Origin: JALZCH01 sp036387135 | GTDB lineage: Bacteria; Acidobacteriota; Blastocatellia; Pyrinomonadales; Pyrinomonadaceae | Reading direction: 5' to 3' | Assembly: GCA_036387135.1 (NCBI GenBank) | Contig: DASVUH010000036.1 | Coordinates: 10,741-74,740, forward strand | DNA: 64,000 nt | Shown here: in pieces, positions 35,424-43,085 of the stretch | How the letters are laid out: every line of letters begins with the position of its first letter | Position numbering within the stretch: position 1 is the stretch's first letter | Position numbers and translations under genes: made by a program | The notes under the pieces: model-generated | The model's database searches: none | What the model saw: the letters and a program-made list of their open reading frames with translations, nothing else | What the model was told of the DNA's origin: nothing

Positions 35424-36520
35424 CACTCAAAAGACTCAAGTTTTGGATTAGACTTGCGCCGCCAGATAAAACCGTCCAAAACGTAATGCGTTATTTGCGG
35501 CAAAGCGAGCAGCGGCACAAAATACATTTTCCAATCCTCAAAATTCCAGCCCGCCCCGAAAAGCCATTCGCGTTCGTGCCAGACCGAACGATGCCACAAA
35601 ATTTCTTCGGCGTAAGCCAGCAGCCACAAAATCGAAAGAAAAAATACGATGTTGCTCGAAAACAAACGGTAAGTTTTCGCCGCCGTTTCGCGCTTTGCTT
35701 TCGCGTAAAACCAGACAATCGCAAAATACGGAACGCCGTGAATAATGACGTTTGTCACGGTAAAAGCATAATCCGAATCGAATTGAACGATTCCCAAATA
35801 CCAGCAAACGGCGGTTGTCAAAACTACGATGTCTTTGCCCGGATTGTAAAAGTTTTTGAAGAAAGCCAGATAAATTGATTTCAGCGCGTAAAGCGCGAGC
35901 GCGAGAACGTAAATCGGAAAAGCGATTTTTTCCAGAATTTGCGGCAGCGCCGTGAAATCGTTTTGCACGAACCATTGAAACTGGCGCGGCAAATTCGCGT
36001 GCCAGTAAACGAGCGGATAAATGGTCGCCAGATAAATCGCAGCCGTATCAATCCATTTTCCCCAATCGTTTTGCTCTTTTAATTTCGCTCGATAAAGCCG
36101 CACCCAGCCGTATTGCTGCCGCACAAAATGAAAAACCGCAATGTAAGCCAGAACGCGCCAAAAAAGAGCCGGGCTTTCCGAATACAGCGCGACGCCGACG
36201 AAATAACCGAAAAGCGGTACGAGCGAGTAAAGCCAAATTCGACGTTTTAATTCCGCCGGATCGAAATAAACTCGAAATCCGGTCGCCCAGACGTGCGCGA
36301 CATCAACCAGCAAAACCGCCGAAATCCAAGTCCAATCGGGCGATTCGTCGTTTAAAATTCCGAACTGCGCGCCGATTCCCAAAAGCACAAGCGACAAAAG
36401 GGCGCTTCCAGCAAAAACGCCCAAATCAACGGCGGGCGAAAAAAGCCATAGTTTTCGCTCACCGACTGTTTCGGTTTCGGCGGTTTTAACGGGAAAAATT
36501 TTTGTTGCTTCGACGCTCAT
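35423..36520 (-). CDS. His-rich polytopic membrane protein, unknown
   Basis: 365 residues, about eight to ten membrane helices. Conserved-looking His and aromatic residues lie at membrane interfaces: DVAHVWATGFRVYFD, AVFHFVRQQYGWVRLYR, IIHGVPYFAIVWFY and QITHYVLDGFIWR. The spacing recalls membrane metalloenzymes such as desaturase- or Brp/Blh-type oxygenases, but I cannot assign it to either. It is the first gene of a two-gene minus-strand operon with a helical lipoprotein and is divergent from the promoter at 36608. Confidence 0.8.
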   Translation of the reverse strand: MSVEATKIFPVKTAETETVGERKLWLFSPAVDLGVFAGSALLSLVLLGIGAQFGILNDESPDWTWISAVLLVDVAHVWATGFRVYFDPAELKRRIWLYSLVPLFGYFVGVALYSESPALFWRVLAYIAVFHFVRQQYGWVRLYRAKLKEQNDWGKWIDTAAIYLATIYPLVYWHANLPRQFQWFVQNDFTALPQILEKIAFPIYVLALALYALKSIYLAFFKNFYNPGKDIVVLTTAVCWYLGIVQFDSDYAFTVTNVIIHGVPYFAIVWFYAKAKRETAAKTYRLFSSNIVFFLSILWLLAYAEEILWHRSVWHEREWLFGAGWNFEDWKMYFVPLLALPQITHYVLDGFIWRRKSNPKLESFE

Positions 36521-36607
36521 TGAAGGTGAGAAAAGATATAAAACTTTTCTGCAAAGAGCGCAACAGTAATCGAATTTATTTCAATAAGAAGGAAGTTTGA
36601 TTTTTTG

Positions 36608-36637
36608 TTGACAGGCGATTTATATCGAGCGTAATCT
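36608..36637 (+). promoter_or_regulatory. Sigma-70-like promoter for the gene at 36772
   Basis: TTGACA at 36608-36613 and TAATCT at 36632-36637 are separated by 18 bases, a good match to the housekeeping consensus. It lies 135 bases before the ATG at 36772, leaving a long leader. Confidence 0.5.
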
Positions 36638-36771
36638 GTTCGCGTCGCAACAATCCTGGTACTCGGATTTTAACTTTTGCAAACAAATTCGGCTGTTCAA
36701 ATCAGCAAGTTTAGTTTGAGTCGCTTTTATCTTCAACTTTTCCGCATAATACGGTTTTGGGAGGAGAAACT

Positions 36772-37413
36772 ATGAAATATAAAGCCTTGCCCGGTTCTTT
36801 TTGCTTATTAGCGGGAATCCTTTTCAGTTATTTGATCGGAGTCGGAATCAACGGATGGACGCCTGTCGTTCACGCTAAACAGGAAAATTCTCAAGAACAG
36901 GAGAAAATCGTAAAACTCGCTTACTCACACAAACCTATAATAAAGATTTCGGAGCTTAAAGTCAGCGGAAAAGCTCGGAAATTTGATGAAAGCTTTAGTG
37001 AAGATGGAGACTGGCTTAGAGATTTTTCATTTAAATTGGAAAATAAATCGGGTAAGAGAATTGTATATTTACAGGTCAACGTAAATTTTCCAGAAACAAG
37101 AGCCACCGGCAATATGATGTCTTTTCCGATTGTTTTCGGGCAATTTCCTGACATAGATAACCAAAGTAAGCATCCGCCGTTGCTTTTAAATCAGGATAAC
37201 GCTCTCGAAGTTTCGTTGAACAAGGAATACGATAAACTCGCTAAATTCATAAACGCACGATCTCCAATAGAATTTATGCGGAAAGTAGAACTGGAAATCG
37301 GTTTCGTCGTTTTTGACGATAAAACTGCTTGGTCCGGTAGTTATTTGAGGCAAGATCCAAACAATCCTAGACGGTACATCGGCATTGAGTCTGATTCACC
37401 GCATCAGAATTAG
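36772..37413 (+). CDS. Secreted or anchored hypothetical protein
   Basis: 213 residues starting at ATG 36772 after an excellent GGGAGGAGAAA ribosome-binding site. An N-terminal hydrophobic segment (CLLAGILFSYLIGVGI) could be a signal or anchor. The body is beta-rich (FKLENKSGKRIVYLQVNVNFPETRA), like an immunoglobulin-like or FxLYD domain. Base composition is clearly more A+T-rich than the neighbours, which may indicate acquisition. I do not recognise a family. A strong terminator follows. Confidence 0.8.
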   Translation: MKYKALPGSFCLLAGILFSYLIGVGINGWTPVVHAKQENSQEQEKIVKLAYSHKPIIKISELKVSGKARKFDESFSEDGDWLRDFSFKLENKSGKRIVYLQVNVNFPETRATGNMMSFPIVFGQFPDIDNQSKHPPLLLNQDNALEVSLNKEYDKLAKFINARSPIEFMRKVELEIGFVVFDDKTAWSGSYLRQDPNNPRRYIGIESDSPHQN

Positions 37414-37435
37414 AAAAGAGATTCTGAATGGAAAT

Positions 37436-37468
37436 AAAAAAGCCGCCCCATTTAAGGCGGCTTTTTTT
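37436..37468. terminator. Bidirectional rho-independent terminator
   Basis: AAAAAAGCCGCC (37436-37447) and GGCGGCTTTTTTT (37456-37468) pair perfectly around an 8-nt loop, with A and T tracts on the two sides. It ends the hypothetical gene on plus and lpxD on minus. Confidence 0.92.
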
Positions 37469-37471
37469 GTC

Positions 37472-38506
37472 TTAATATTTATCAACCAAAAACTCATTCA
37501 ACCGTTTTTCCAGCTCGCGCACTTTGCGCGCAATGTCGCCCAGACGACGAAAAGCGGCAATCGAGCGCAGCCATTCGCGGTTGTCGAAAGCAGGAATGCC
37601 GGACAGGATTTTTCCCGATTCTACATCGTGGCTCGTGGCGGATTTTGCGGTAATTACGGCGTCGTCGCCGACTTTTAAATGTCCCGCGATGCCGACTTGT
37701 CCGGCTAAAATCACGCGCTTTCCGATGACCGAGCTTCCCGCTAATCCGGTTTGCGCGCAAATGAGCGCATCTTCGTCAATGGTGCAGGAATGACCGATTT
37801 GGACTAGATTATCAATTTTCGCGCCGCGCCGGATTCTGGTTTCACCGACCGAAGCGCAGTCAATCGTCGTCCCAGCGCCGATTTCCACATCGTCTTCAAT
37901 TACGACTCGCCCGGTTTGCGGAATTTTCAGCCATCGGCGGTTTTCGTCCTTCGCGTAACCGAAACCGTCCGAACCGATCACGGAGTTGTTCTGAATGACA
38001 GCTCGCGCGCCGATCTCACAGTTTTCGCGGATTGAGACATTTGAGTGAATCACCGAATCTTTTCCAATTGAAACGTTTTCGTAAACCGTGACGTTCGGCA
38101 AAATTTGAGATCCTTCAGCGATTCTACAATTCGCGCCAACGACCGAGTTTGCTCCGATGAAAACGTCTGCGGCAATTTCCGCCGTTTCGTCAATGACAGC
38201 CGAAGGATGAATCGAACTTCTGCGTTTCAATTCGGGATGAAACACCCGCAAAGCGCGCGTGTAAGCCAAATACGGGTCTTTCGCGCGCAAAACCGCAATG
38301 TCGCCGCGCTCGATTAATTCGGTTTCGCGCAAAAAAATCGCGCTCGCGTTTGTTGTTTTGATCTGCGGCGTGTATTTCGGGTTTGCCAGAAACGTGATTT
38401 GTCCGGCTTGAGCGATGTCTAACCCGGCGGCACCCGTGATTTCCAAATCCGCGCCGCCTTGTTCAATTCGAGAATCGGTTTTTTCTGCCAGTTCGGAAAG
38501 TTTCAT
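37472..38506 (-). CDS. lpxD: LpxD: UDP-3-O-acylglucosamine N-acyltransferase
   Basis: 344 residues. The N-terminal LpxD domain (ITGAAGLDIAQAGQITFLANPKY) is followed by left-handed beta-helix hexapeptide repeats (VFIGANSVVGANCRIAEGSQI) and the active-site region with catalytic His in VQIGHSCTID, plus FGYAKDENRRWLKIPQTGRV, as in LpxD. It adds the second fatty acyl chain in lipid A synthesis, indicating a lipopolysaccharide-type outer membrane. The start MKLSELAEK (38506) fits family N-termini. No other lpx gene adjoins it, so this may be one of several LpxD/LpxA-like copies. Confidence 0.93.
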   Translation of the reverse strand: MKLSELAEKTDSRIEQGGADLEITGAAGLDIAQAGQITFLANPKYTPQIKTTNASAIFLRETELIERGDIAVLRAKDPYLAYTRALRVFHPELKRRSSIHPSAVIDETAEIAADVFIGANSVVGANCRIAEGSQILPNVTVYENVSIGKDSVIHSNVSIRENCEIGARAVIQNNSVIGSDGFGYAKDENRRWLKIPQTGRVVIEDDVEIGAGTTIDCASVGETRIRRGAKIDNLVQIGHSCTIDEDALICAQTGLAGSSVIGKRVILAGQVGIAGHLKVGDDAVITAKSATSHDVESGKILSGIPAFDNREWLRSIAAFRRLGDIARKVRELEKRLNEFLVDKY

Positions 38507-38548
38507 TTCTCGGAAAGCATAAACTATACGAATCAAGATTAGAAAATC

Positions 38549-38645
38549 TTCGCGCCCTTTGCGATGACCTATGCGCTCTTTGCGGTTTAATTCTGAAAAA
38601 ACTTAACCGCGAAGGACGCAAAGGCTTGACGCGAAGAACGCGCAG
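38549..38645. repeat. Tandem-unit hairpin, CGCAAAGG/CCTTTGCG type
   Basis: Left arm about 38549-38588 (CTTCGCGCCCTTTGCGATG...) and right arm about 38603-38645 (AACCGCGAAGGACGCAAAGG...) are inverted, imperfect copies made of GCGAAGGACGCAAAGG-like units. It lies in the intergenic region upstream of lpxD, unlike most of the others, which follow stop codons. Confidence 0.7.
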
Positions 38646-38765
38646 AAAATTTATTGATGATTTTCATAAATTGATATTTAAAACTCACCGGGATTGCTCG
38701 CAAATGTAACAAAACTCGTGTAATATTCAGCCAAATTTGGCGGCGTTCTGTTTTTTTACGGACAA

Positions 38766-39644
38766 ATGACTGAGATTCACGTTTCGCAAATTCCCGAAAT
38801 ACAAAAGAAAACCGATTATCCGTACTACACCGAAAATCTGCCCGAAGAGATAATCGAAGAAGGCAGATACGTCGCGCGGTTTGCCGGAACGCCGGAAGAA
38901 ATTGACGCCGCGCTGCGTCTGCGTTTCGAGGTTTTCAATCTCGAATTAAATGAAGGTCTCGAATCCTCTTACATCACGGAACGCGACGAAGACGAATTTG
39001 ACCAGACTTGTCATCATTTGATCGTCGTCGAAAAAGATACGAATAATGTCGTCGGCACTTATCGCCTCAGAACCGGCGAAATGGCGCAAATCGCTCACGG
39101 TTTTTACACCGAAACCGAGTTTGATTTTAGTCTGCTGCCTGCGGAAGTTATTGAACAGGCTGTGGAAATCGGGCGCGCCTGCATTGACCGCAATCATCGC
39201 AACGCGCGAGTTTTGTTTTTGCTGTGGAAAGGTTTGGCGCTTTACCTGACGCGAATGAAAAAGCGTTATATGTTCGGCTGCTGCTCGCTGATGTCGCAGG
39301 ATTGCACCGAAGGCAGGCGGGCGCTGCGGCAATTTACGCGAGACGGTGATTTGCACGAGACTCTGCAAGTTCGACCGCGCCCCGAATGCGCTTGTCAGCC
39401 GGAAGATTATCATTCGCCCGATACGGACGAAGAATTGGAATTGCCAAGACTTTTCGGCACTTATCTGCGAATCGGCGCGAAAATCTGCGGCGAACCGGCG
39501 ATTGACCGGCAATTTAAAACCATTGATTTTTTCGTGATTTTCGACGCCAAAGAAATGCCCGAAAAATACCGCGAAATGTTTTTCGGAGTTTTGACCGCAG
39601 CAGCGGGATTCGACGTTTCCAAACAAAACACGGAAAACCAATGA
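38766..39644 (+). CDS. olsB: OlsB-like N-acyltransferase (ornithine lipid synthesis)
   Basis: 292 residues. A GNAT-related fold of the OlsB/hemolysin-like group: ALRLRFEVFNLELNEG, the acyl-carrier-interacting block DEFDQTCHHLIVVEKDTNNVVGTYRLRT, and EIGRACIDRNHRN are the family landmarks. OlsB acylates the alpha-amino group of ornithine (or another amino acid) with a 3-hydroxy fatty acid to give the lyso-lipid. The downstream acyltransferase, overlapping as ATGA, would complete an ornithine lipid. A related acyl-homoserine-lactone synthase is a less likely alternative. Confidence 0.86.
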   Translation: MTEIHVSQIPEIQKKTDYPYYTENLPEEIIEEGRYVARFAGTPEEIDAALRLRFEVFNLELNEGLESSYITERDEDEFDQTCHHLIVVEKDTNNVVGTYRLRTGEMAQIAHGFYTETEFDFSLLPAEVIEQAVEIGRACIDRNHRNARVLFLLWKGLALYLTRMKKRYMFGCCSLMSQDCTEGRRALRQFTRDGDLHETLQVRPRPECACQPEDYHSPDTDEELELPRLFGTYLRIGAKICGEPAIDRQFKTIDFFVIFDAKEMPEKYREMFFGVLTAAAGFDVSKQNTENQ

Positions 39645-40399
39645 GAAACGTTCGGGCAATTTTGCGGTTTGCCGCTTTCGTGTTTTTGACGTTCGGAATT
39701 TACGCGCTCTGGTGGATTGGCGCGTTTTTTGTTTCGGGCGAAAAACAGAAAATTCAATGGCGGCGATTTATCCTGCGAAACTGGGGGCGCGGTTTTGTTC
39801 GCATCGCTAATCTGCATTTGGAAATCAAAGGCGTTCCGCCAAAGCCACCGTTTTTGCTTGTTTCAAATCATTTAAGTTATATGGACGTTGCCGCATTGCG
39901 CTCGGTTGTGGAATGCGTTTTTGTGGCGAAAGCCGACATCGAAGGCTGGTTAATGGCTGGAACGATGATTCGGAATTTGGGAATGATTTATATCAACCGC
40001 GAAAATCGCCGCGACATTCCGCGCGCCGGTGCAAAAGTCATCGAAGCAACGGAGCACGGCGAAGGCGTCGTCATTTTCGCCGAAGGCACAACGAGCAACG
40101 GCAGCCAAATTTTACCGTTTAAATCTTCGCTTTTAGAATTTGCCGCCGCGCGAGATTTGCCCGTTTGTTACTCGACGATTTCCTACGAAACCGCGCCGGG
40201 CGAAACTCCGGCTTCGGAATCAATTTGCTGGTGGCGCGAAGAATCGGGTTTTGTGCCGCATATTTTCGAGCTTTTCAAAATGCCGGGCTTTAGCGGCTCG
40301 ATCACTTTCGGCGACGCGCCGATTGCTTCATCAAACCGCAAAGAACTCGCGGAAAAACTGCATCGAGCCGCCAGCGCGCAATTTATTCCGGTTAAATAA
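39641..40399 (+). CDS. olsA: PlsC/OlsA-type 1-acylglycerol/lyso-ornithine-lipid O-acyltransferase
   Basis: 252 residues with an N-terminal membrane segment. NHLSYMD gives the HX4D catalytic motif, FAEGTTSNG the substrate-binding FPEGT motif, and a further PFKSSLLEFAA block matches the PlsC superfamily. Translationally coupled to the OlsB-like gene, it probably O-acylates lyso-ornithine lipid at the cytoplasmic membrane. A phosphatidic-acid-forming PlsC role is possible but less favoured by context. The next base after its stop begins a hairpin arm. Confidence 0.88.
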   Translation: MRNVRAILRFAAFVFLTFGIYALWWIGAFFVSGEKQKIQWRRFILRNWGRGFVRIANLHLEIKGVPPKPPFLLVSNHLSYMDVAALRSVVECVFVAKADIEGWLMAGTMIRNLGMIYINRENRRDIPRAGAKVIEATEHGEGVVIFAEGTTSNGSQILPFKSSLLEFAAARDLPVCYSTISYETAPGETPASESICWWREESGFVPHIFELFKMPGFSGSITFGDAPIASSNRKELAEKLHRAASAQFIPVK

Positions 40400-40440
40400 A
40401 CCGCCGAAGACGCAGAGAAAGAAAAAAGAAATGATAAATA

Positions 40441-40527
40441 ACGGCTTGCACCAAAACTTCATTTTGCACTAAAAGTGCTTAAGGATGCAGCTAAACCCTG
40501 CGGAAAAGGGGCTTTTATCGCAAAGCC
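40441..40527 (+). repeat. Left 80-bp end repeat of the insertion
   Basis: Runs from ACGGCTTGCACCAAAAC through TGCACTAAAAGTGCTTAAGG to GCAAAGCC. It is about 85% identical by eye to 41384-41469, in the same orientation, and contains the palindrome GCACTAAAAGTGC. Confidence 0.85.
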
Positions 40528-40684
40528 CTCATTTGTTTATAAACTTGGAAAGTCTAACGGGTGAGATGAGGGCGAAAACGGCATCCACACAAGCTAAGGG
40601 TAAAAAGACAAGCTAAATAAGAAAGTAGCTGTTTCCGCCTCGCGTCCAATAAGTTGTTCGACGTTGTGTTCAATAGAAGCGTCT

Positions 40685-41092
40685 TTACTTTTTGCAAAGA
40701 TAAGTTTCAGATTCGTGAAAAAAGAAAACGACTTTCTTTCCTACTTCGATAAAAAAGAGCGCATCACTTCCAGTACCGATATAAAAGGCTTCTTCGGAAG
40801 AAAGAATTTTTGGCTCACCATAAAAATCAAAAAAGATGCCTTCTTTGTTTTGCGCTACAAAGGCGTTTTCGTTTTCCAAGAGAATGCAAACGTCCCAATT
40901 CATATGATTGTGCAACTTGGACGACTTTGAGAACAATTGCTTCGGTCTTTTGACAAGAAACTCGCGCCAACGCTCACGATGTTCTTTTTGAACGAAATTA
41001 TCAACGAAACCATCAACATGCTTGCGATAAATTTCTGCGTCCGGCGTTTTTGCCCGTTGCAAGATTACGTATGTGCTTTGTCCGGCAAGCAT
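40685..41092 (-). CDS. Hypothetical cargo protein of the insertion
   Basis: 135 residues starting at ATG 41092, preceded by GTGAGAAATT. No recognised domain. The sequence is charged at the start (QKEHRERWREFLVKRPKQLF) and beta-rich with many aromatic residues at the end (ALFFIEVGKKVVFFFHES). Base composition is more A+T-rich than the surrounding genes. It is the only ORF of protein-like quality inside the insertion. A shorter overlapping plus-strand frame is treated as a shadow. Function unknown; an accessory or defence role is possible for such cargo but not shown. Confidence 0.6.
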   Translation of the reverse strand: MLAGQSTYVILQRAKTPDAEIYRKHVDGFVDNFVQKEHRERWREFLVKRPKQLFSKSSKLHNHMNWDVCILLENENAFVAQNKEGIFFDFYGEPKILSSEEAFYIGTGSDALFFIEVGKKVVFFFHESETYLCKK

Positions 41093-41145
41093 AATTTCTC
41101 ACATTAAAACATCGTTTTAATTAAAAGGAAATCGTCGAACTACTG

Positions 41146-41168
41146 ATTATGACGCATCCTGCGTCATA
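41146..41168. repeat. Short perfect palindrome in the insertion
   Basis: TATGACGCA-tcc-TGCGTCATA is a 9-bp perfect stem with a 3-nt loop, located upstream of the cargo ORF. Shortly after it the string GTAGTATTATC also appears at about 42840. Confidence 0.6.
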
Positions 41169-41383
41169 ACACTCTTATTTGTAGTATTATCGCGCACCTT
41201 GCGTGAGAACTAGGCTTTAGATGTTTTGAGTTCATAAACAAATTGAGACAAAAGAGCGAAATGCAAAACTGTTTTACGCTGAATGTGTGAAGATGGCAAT
41301 CGGATTTAAAGATTACTCAAGTTGCCAATTCCATCTATCAGATTTAATAAATTAAATCAATTCATTTTCGATTATTCTTTTTT

Positions 41384-41469
41384 ACGGTTCTTCACCAAAA
41401 CCTCATTTTGCACTAAAAGTGCTTAAGGATGCGCCTAAACCCTGTGAAAAGTGCTTTTAGTGCAAAGCC
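41384..41469 (+). repeat. Right 80-bp end repeat of the insertion
   Basis: Runs from ACGGTTCTTCACCAAAAC to GCAAAGCC. It can fold on itself because its 3' part (AAAAGTGCTTTTAGTGCAAA) is the complement of its 5' part (TTTTGCACTAAAAGTGC). The right 10-bp duplication follows at once. Confidence 0.85.
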
Positions 41470-41513
41470 GATAAATAACTCTTTTCTTTCTCTGCGTCTC
41501 GGCGGTGAAAGAT

Positions 41514-41951
41514 TTAATTCTCCAACTCGCGGATTTTATCAACGCGGCGCTGGTGTCTGCCGCCCGCAAATTTTGTTTCAAACCAGGCGCGGACGATTTT
41601 CGGAATTTCGCTTTCCGGCGTTGTCCGCGCGCCTATTGACAGGACGTTAGCGTCGTTATGTTCGCGGGCGAGCCGCGCGGTTTCTTCGTTCCAGGCGACG
41701 GCGGCGCGAACGCCGTGAACTTTGTTTGCCGCGATTGCCATTCCCGTTCCCGAACCGCAGACGAGAAGCCCTTGATCAAACTCGCCGTCCGCAACTTTGC
41801 GCGCGACTTTTGCGGCAAAATCCGGGTAATCAACCGAATCGGTCGAAACCGCGCCGAAATCTTCAAACTCAATACCAAGCTCGTTTAAAACGGGCTTGAG
41901 TCGTTCTTTTTCCTCGTATCCGGCGTGATCTGCGCCAAGTGCAACTTTCAT
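41514..41951 (-). CDS. rpiB: RpiB: ribose-5-phosphate isomerase B
   Basis: 145 residues, the normal RpiB length. MKVALGADHAGYEEKERL, VDYPDFAAKVARKV, the catalytic Cys in LLVCGSGTGMAIAANK and RAAVAWNEETARLAREHNDANVLSIGAR are all diagnostic. It interconverts ribose 5-phosphate and ribulose 5-phosphate (pentose phosphate pathway) in the cytoplasm. The stop is 7 bases from the split hairpin's right arm. The gene upstream on the same strand starts 18 bases away. Confidence 0.96.
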   Translation of the reverse strand: MKVALGADHAGYEEKERLKPVLNELGIEFEDFGAVSTDSVDYPDFAAKVARKVADGEFDQGLLVCGSGTGMAIAANKVHGVRAAVAWNEETARLAREHNDANVLSIGARTTPESEIPKIVRAWFETKFAGGRHQRRVDKIRELEN

Positions 41952-41968
41952 AAATTTTCGCCCGCAAA

Positions 41969-42244
41969 TTATTGTTTTAATGATAATTTCTTTTTGTATT
42001 CGTCCAAAAGACGGTCTGCCCGGTCGAATTCGTTGTCATCAATCATCGAATCATTTTTGGAATCGAGCTGTTTTGAATCGTTTTTCGCCGCAAATATTTT
42101 ATAAGCTCCGTAACCCGCCGCCCCGATAACGGCAAAAACAAACAAATACCAGACGACGTTTATAATCAAGCCGATGAGCATATATGCGAGAACAACGGCG
42201 AAAACGACGACGGCGACGGCGGCGAGAAGTTTAGCGAGTTTCAT
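41969..42244 (-). CDS. Small membrane protein with charged C-terminal tail
   Basis: 91 residues: two closely spaced hydrophobic segments (LLAAVAVVVFAVVLAYMLIGLI and VVWYLFVFAVIGAAGYGAY) followed by a hydrophilic, Asp/Lys-rich tail (KNDSKQLDSKNDSMIDDNE). No family recognised. The start ATG at 42244 is preferred over TTG two codons earlier. It may be co-transcribed with rpiB. Confidence 0.7.
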   Translation of the reverse strand: MKLAKLLAAVAVVVFAVVLAYMLIGLIINVVWYLFVFAVIGAAGYGAYKIFAAKNDSKQLDSKNDSMIDDNEFDRADRLLDEYKKKLSLKQ

Positions 42245-42308
42245 ACGCAAAATCTTGAAGACCTTTTGCTACAGAATAATTGAGGCGGAAGATTTCTGCA
42301 AAGAAAAA

Positions 42309-42746
42309 TCATTTTAACGCTCGCCACACCAGCCATAAAACCAGCGCCACGCGCAAAGACCATGCGGCGGTGCGAATCCAATTTGTATTGACCAGCGAGC
42401 GATGCGTCTCAGCGTCAAAACCCTGCGCGAGTCTTTCGTGCAGCGGGACTTGCAGAAAAAAAGTCGAAAGCCAGATTGCCAAAATTAAACCGATTCCAAT
42501 CCACAAAATACGCCGATCAACGTTTGGCAATGGATAAAAAACAAGCAGAGCGGCGGAAACAGCTTCCGCAATCATTAGTGGCGCAACGACGTAAGTTATC
42601 CGGTTCATATGCGCTAAGTGAAAAAATCGGTATTTTTCATCGCCGACGTATCCGAAGAGCGGATAATGAACGATTTGAACGAGCCAGATGACTCCCGCCA
42701 GGGAAAGCGTCGTTGCTAGCTGAACAATTATTAAAATCTTTTCCAA
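42309..42746 (-). CDS. Four-helix membrane protein, DUF-type
   Basis: 145 residues from the TTG at 42746; an ATG at 42803 in the same frame is possible, but its extra residues are encoded within a strong hairpin (42784-42825). Four hydrophobic helices are visible: IIVQLATTLSLAGVIWLVQ, VAPLMIAEAVSAALLVFY, ILWIGIGLILAIWLSTFF and TAAWSLRVALVLWLVW. Conserved-looking polar residues HYPLF and HMNRITY lie in the first loop. Function unknown. Confidence 0.72.
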   Translation of the reverse strand: MEKILIIVQLATTLSLAGVIWLVQIVHYPLFGYVGDEKYRFFHLAHMNRITYVVAPLMIAEAVSAALLVFYPLPNVDRRILWIGIGLILAIWLSTFFLQVPLHERLAQGFDAETHRSLVNTNWIRTAAWSLRVALVLWLVWRALK

Positions 42747-42783
42747 GTTTAAAAAATTTCGACAAAGCGGTTTGCCGAAAATT

Positions 42784-42825
42784 AAGAAAGCCGCCGAAAA
42801 CATTGACGTTTGCGACGGCTTTCTT
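42784..42825. repeat. 18-bp hairpin AAGAAAGCCGNCG type
   Basis: Arms AAGAAAGCCGCCGAAAAC (42784-42801) and GTTTGCGACGGCTTTCTT (42808-42825) pair with two mismatches around a 6-nt loop. It lies just upstream of the likely TTG start at 42746 and could be a terminator remnant or repetitive element. Confidence 0.65.
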
Positions 42826-42925
42826 CCTGCCCCTTGCTCGTAGTATTATCTGCTCCCTCGCTCTCAGTTGTCTAAATCGGCATTTTACCACCAGGTTCAC
42901 TGAACATATTCAAACATCATTTGAG

Positions 42926-43026
42926 CGGTTTGAGCGTTTTTAGAATAAAATACTGAAAATGATATGTCAACTCTATTCGGTGAGGAAAAATGTCCATTGC
43001 TCGGTTTGAGCGTTTTATAATAAAAT
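42926..43026 (+). promoter_or_regulatory. Paired 25-bp direct repeats upstream of the CarH-like gene
   Basis: CGGTTTGAGCGTTTTTAGAA plus TAAAAT (42926-42951) is repeated almost exactly at 43002-43026 as CGGTTTGAGCGTTTTATAAT plus AAAAT. The two copies are 76 bases apart, about seven helical turns, and each ends in a -10-like hexamer (TAGAAT, TATAAT). This arrangement suits tandem promoters or operators bound by the downstream MerR-type regulator (inference from position). Confidence 0.6.
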
Positions 43027-43085
43027 CAAACGAACATTTCGGCGCTAATCCAACGATTTGATAAAGTTTTACGAGCAAGGGAAAA

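Larger units (their letters stand above)
40433..41479. mobile_element. Composite insertion element with 10-bp target duplication and one cargo ORF
   Basis: GATAAATAAC occurs at 40433-40442 and again at 41470-41479, flanking 1027 bases that interrupt a hairpin loop; this is a typical target-site duplication. The insert begins GGCTTGCACCAAAA and ends with the complement of GGCTTTGCACTAAAA, i.e. imperfect terminal inverted repeats. Each end holds a copy of a roughly 80-bp unit in direct orientation. The interior is A+T-rich and carries one ORF (40685-41092, minus) that is not a recognisable transposase. This looks like a non-autonomous or composite element mobilised in trans; the mechanism is inferred. 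Confidence 0.75.
40399..41507. repeat. CGCAGAGACGCCGAG-family hairpin split by an insertion
   Basis: The left arm 40399-40431 (ACCGCCGAAGACGCAGAGAA...) and right arm 41480-41507 (...TTTCTCTGCGTCTCGGCGGT) would pair tightly, but are separated by about 1.05 kb. Removing 40443-41479 restores an ordinary hairpin of the same family as 12413-12517 and 34712-34800. Confidence 0.88.

Noticed and set aside
38766..39644. Acyl-homoserine-lactone synthase (LuxI type)
   Set aside because: The fold is related, but the overlapping PlsC-type gene and the OlsB-type blocks favour ornithine-lipid synthesis; no LuxR-type gene adjoins.
40664..40930. Plus-strand 88-residue frame inside the insertion
   Set aside because: It overlaps the longer minus-strand ORF antisense, and is shorter and less protein-like.
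40441..41469. GCAAAGCC in the end repeats as a possible c-di-GMP (GEMM) riboswitch
   Set aside because: Only this short piece matches; the rest of the GEMM core, including the GAAA tetraloop and its receptor, is absent, and the repeats end the element rather than precede a gene.
42309..42803. Start of the membrane protein at ATG 42803
   Set aside because: The extra 19 residues would be encoded by a strong hairpin and lack membrane or family character; TTG 42746 is preferred, though not certain.
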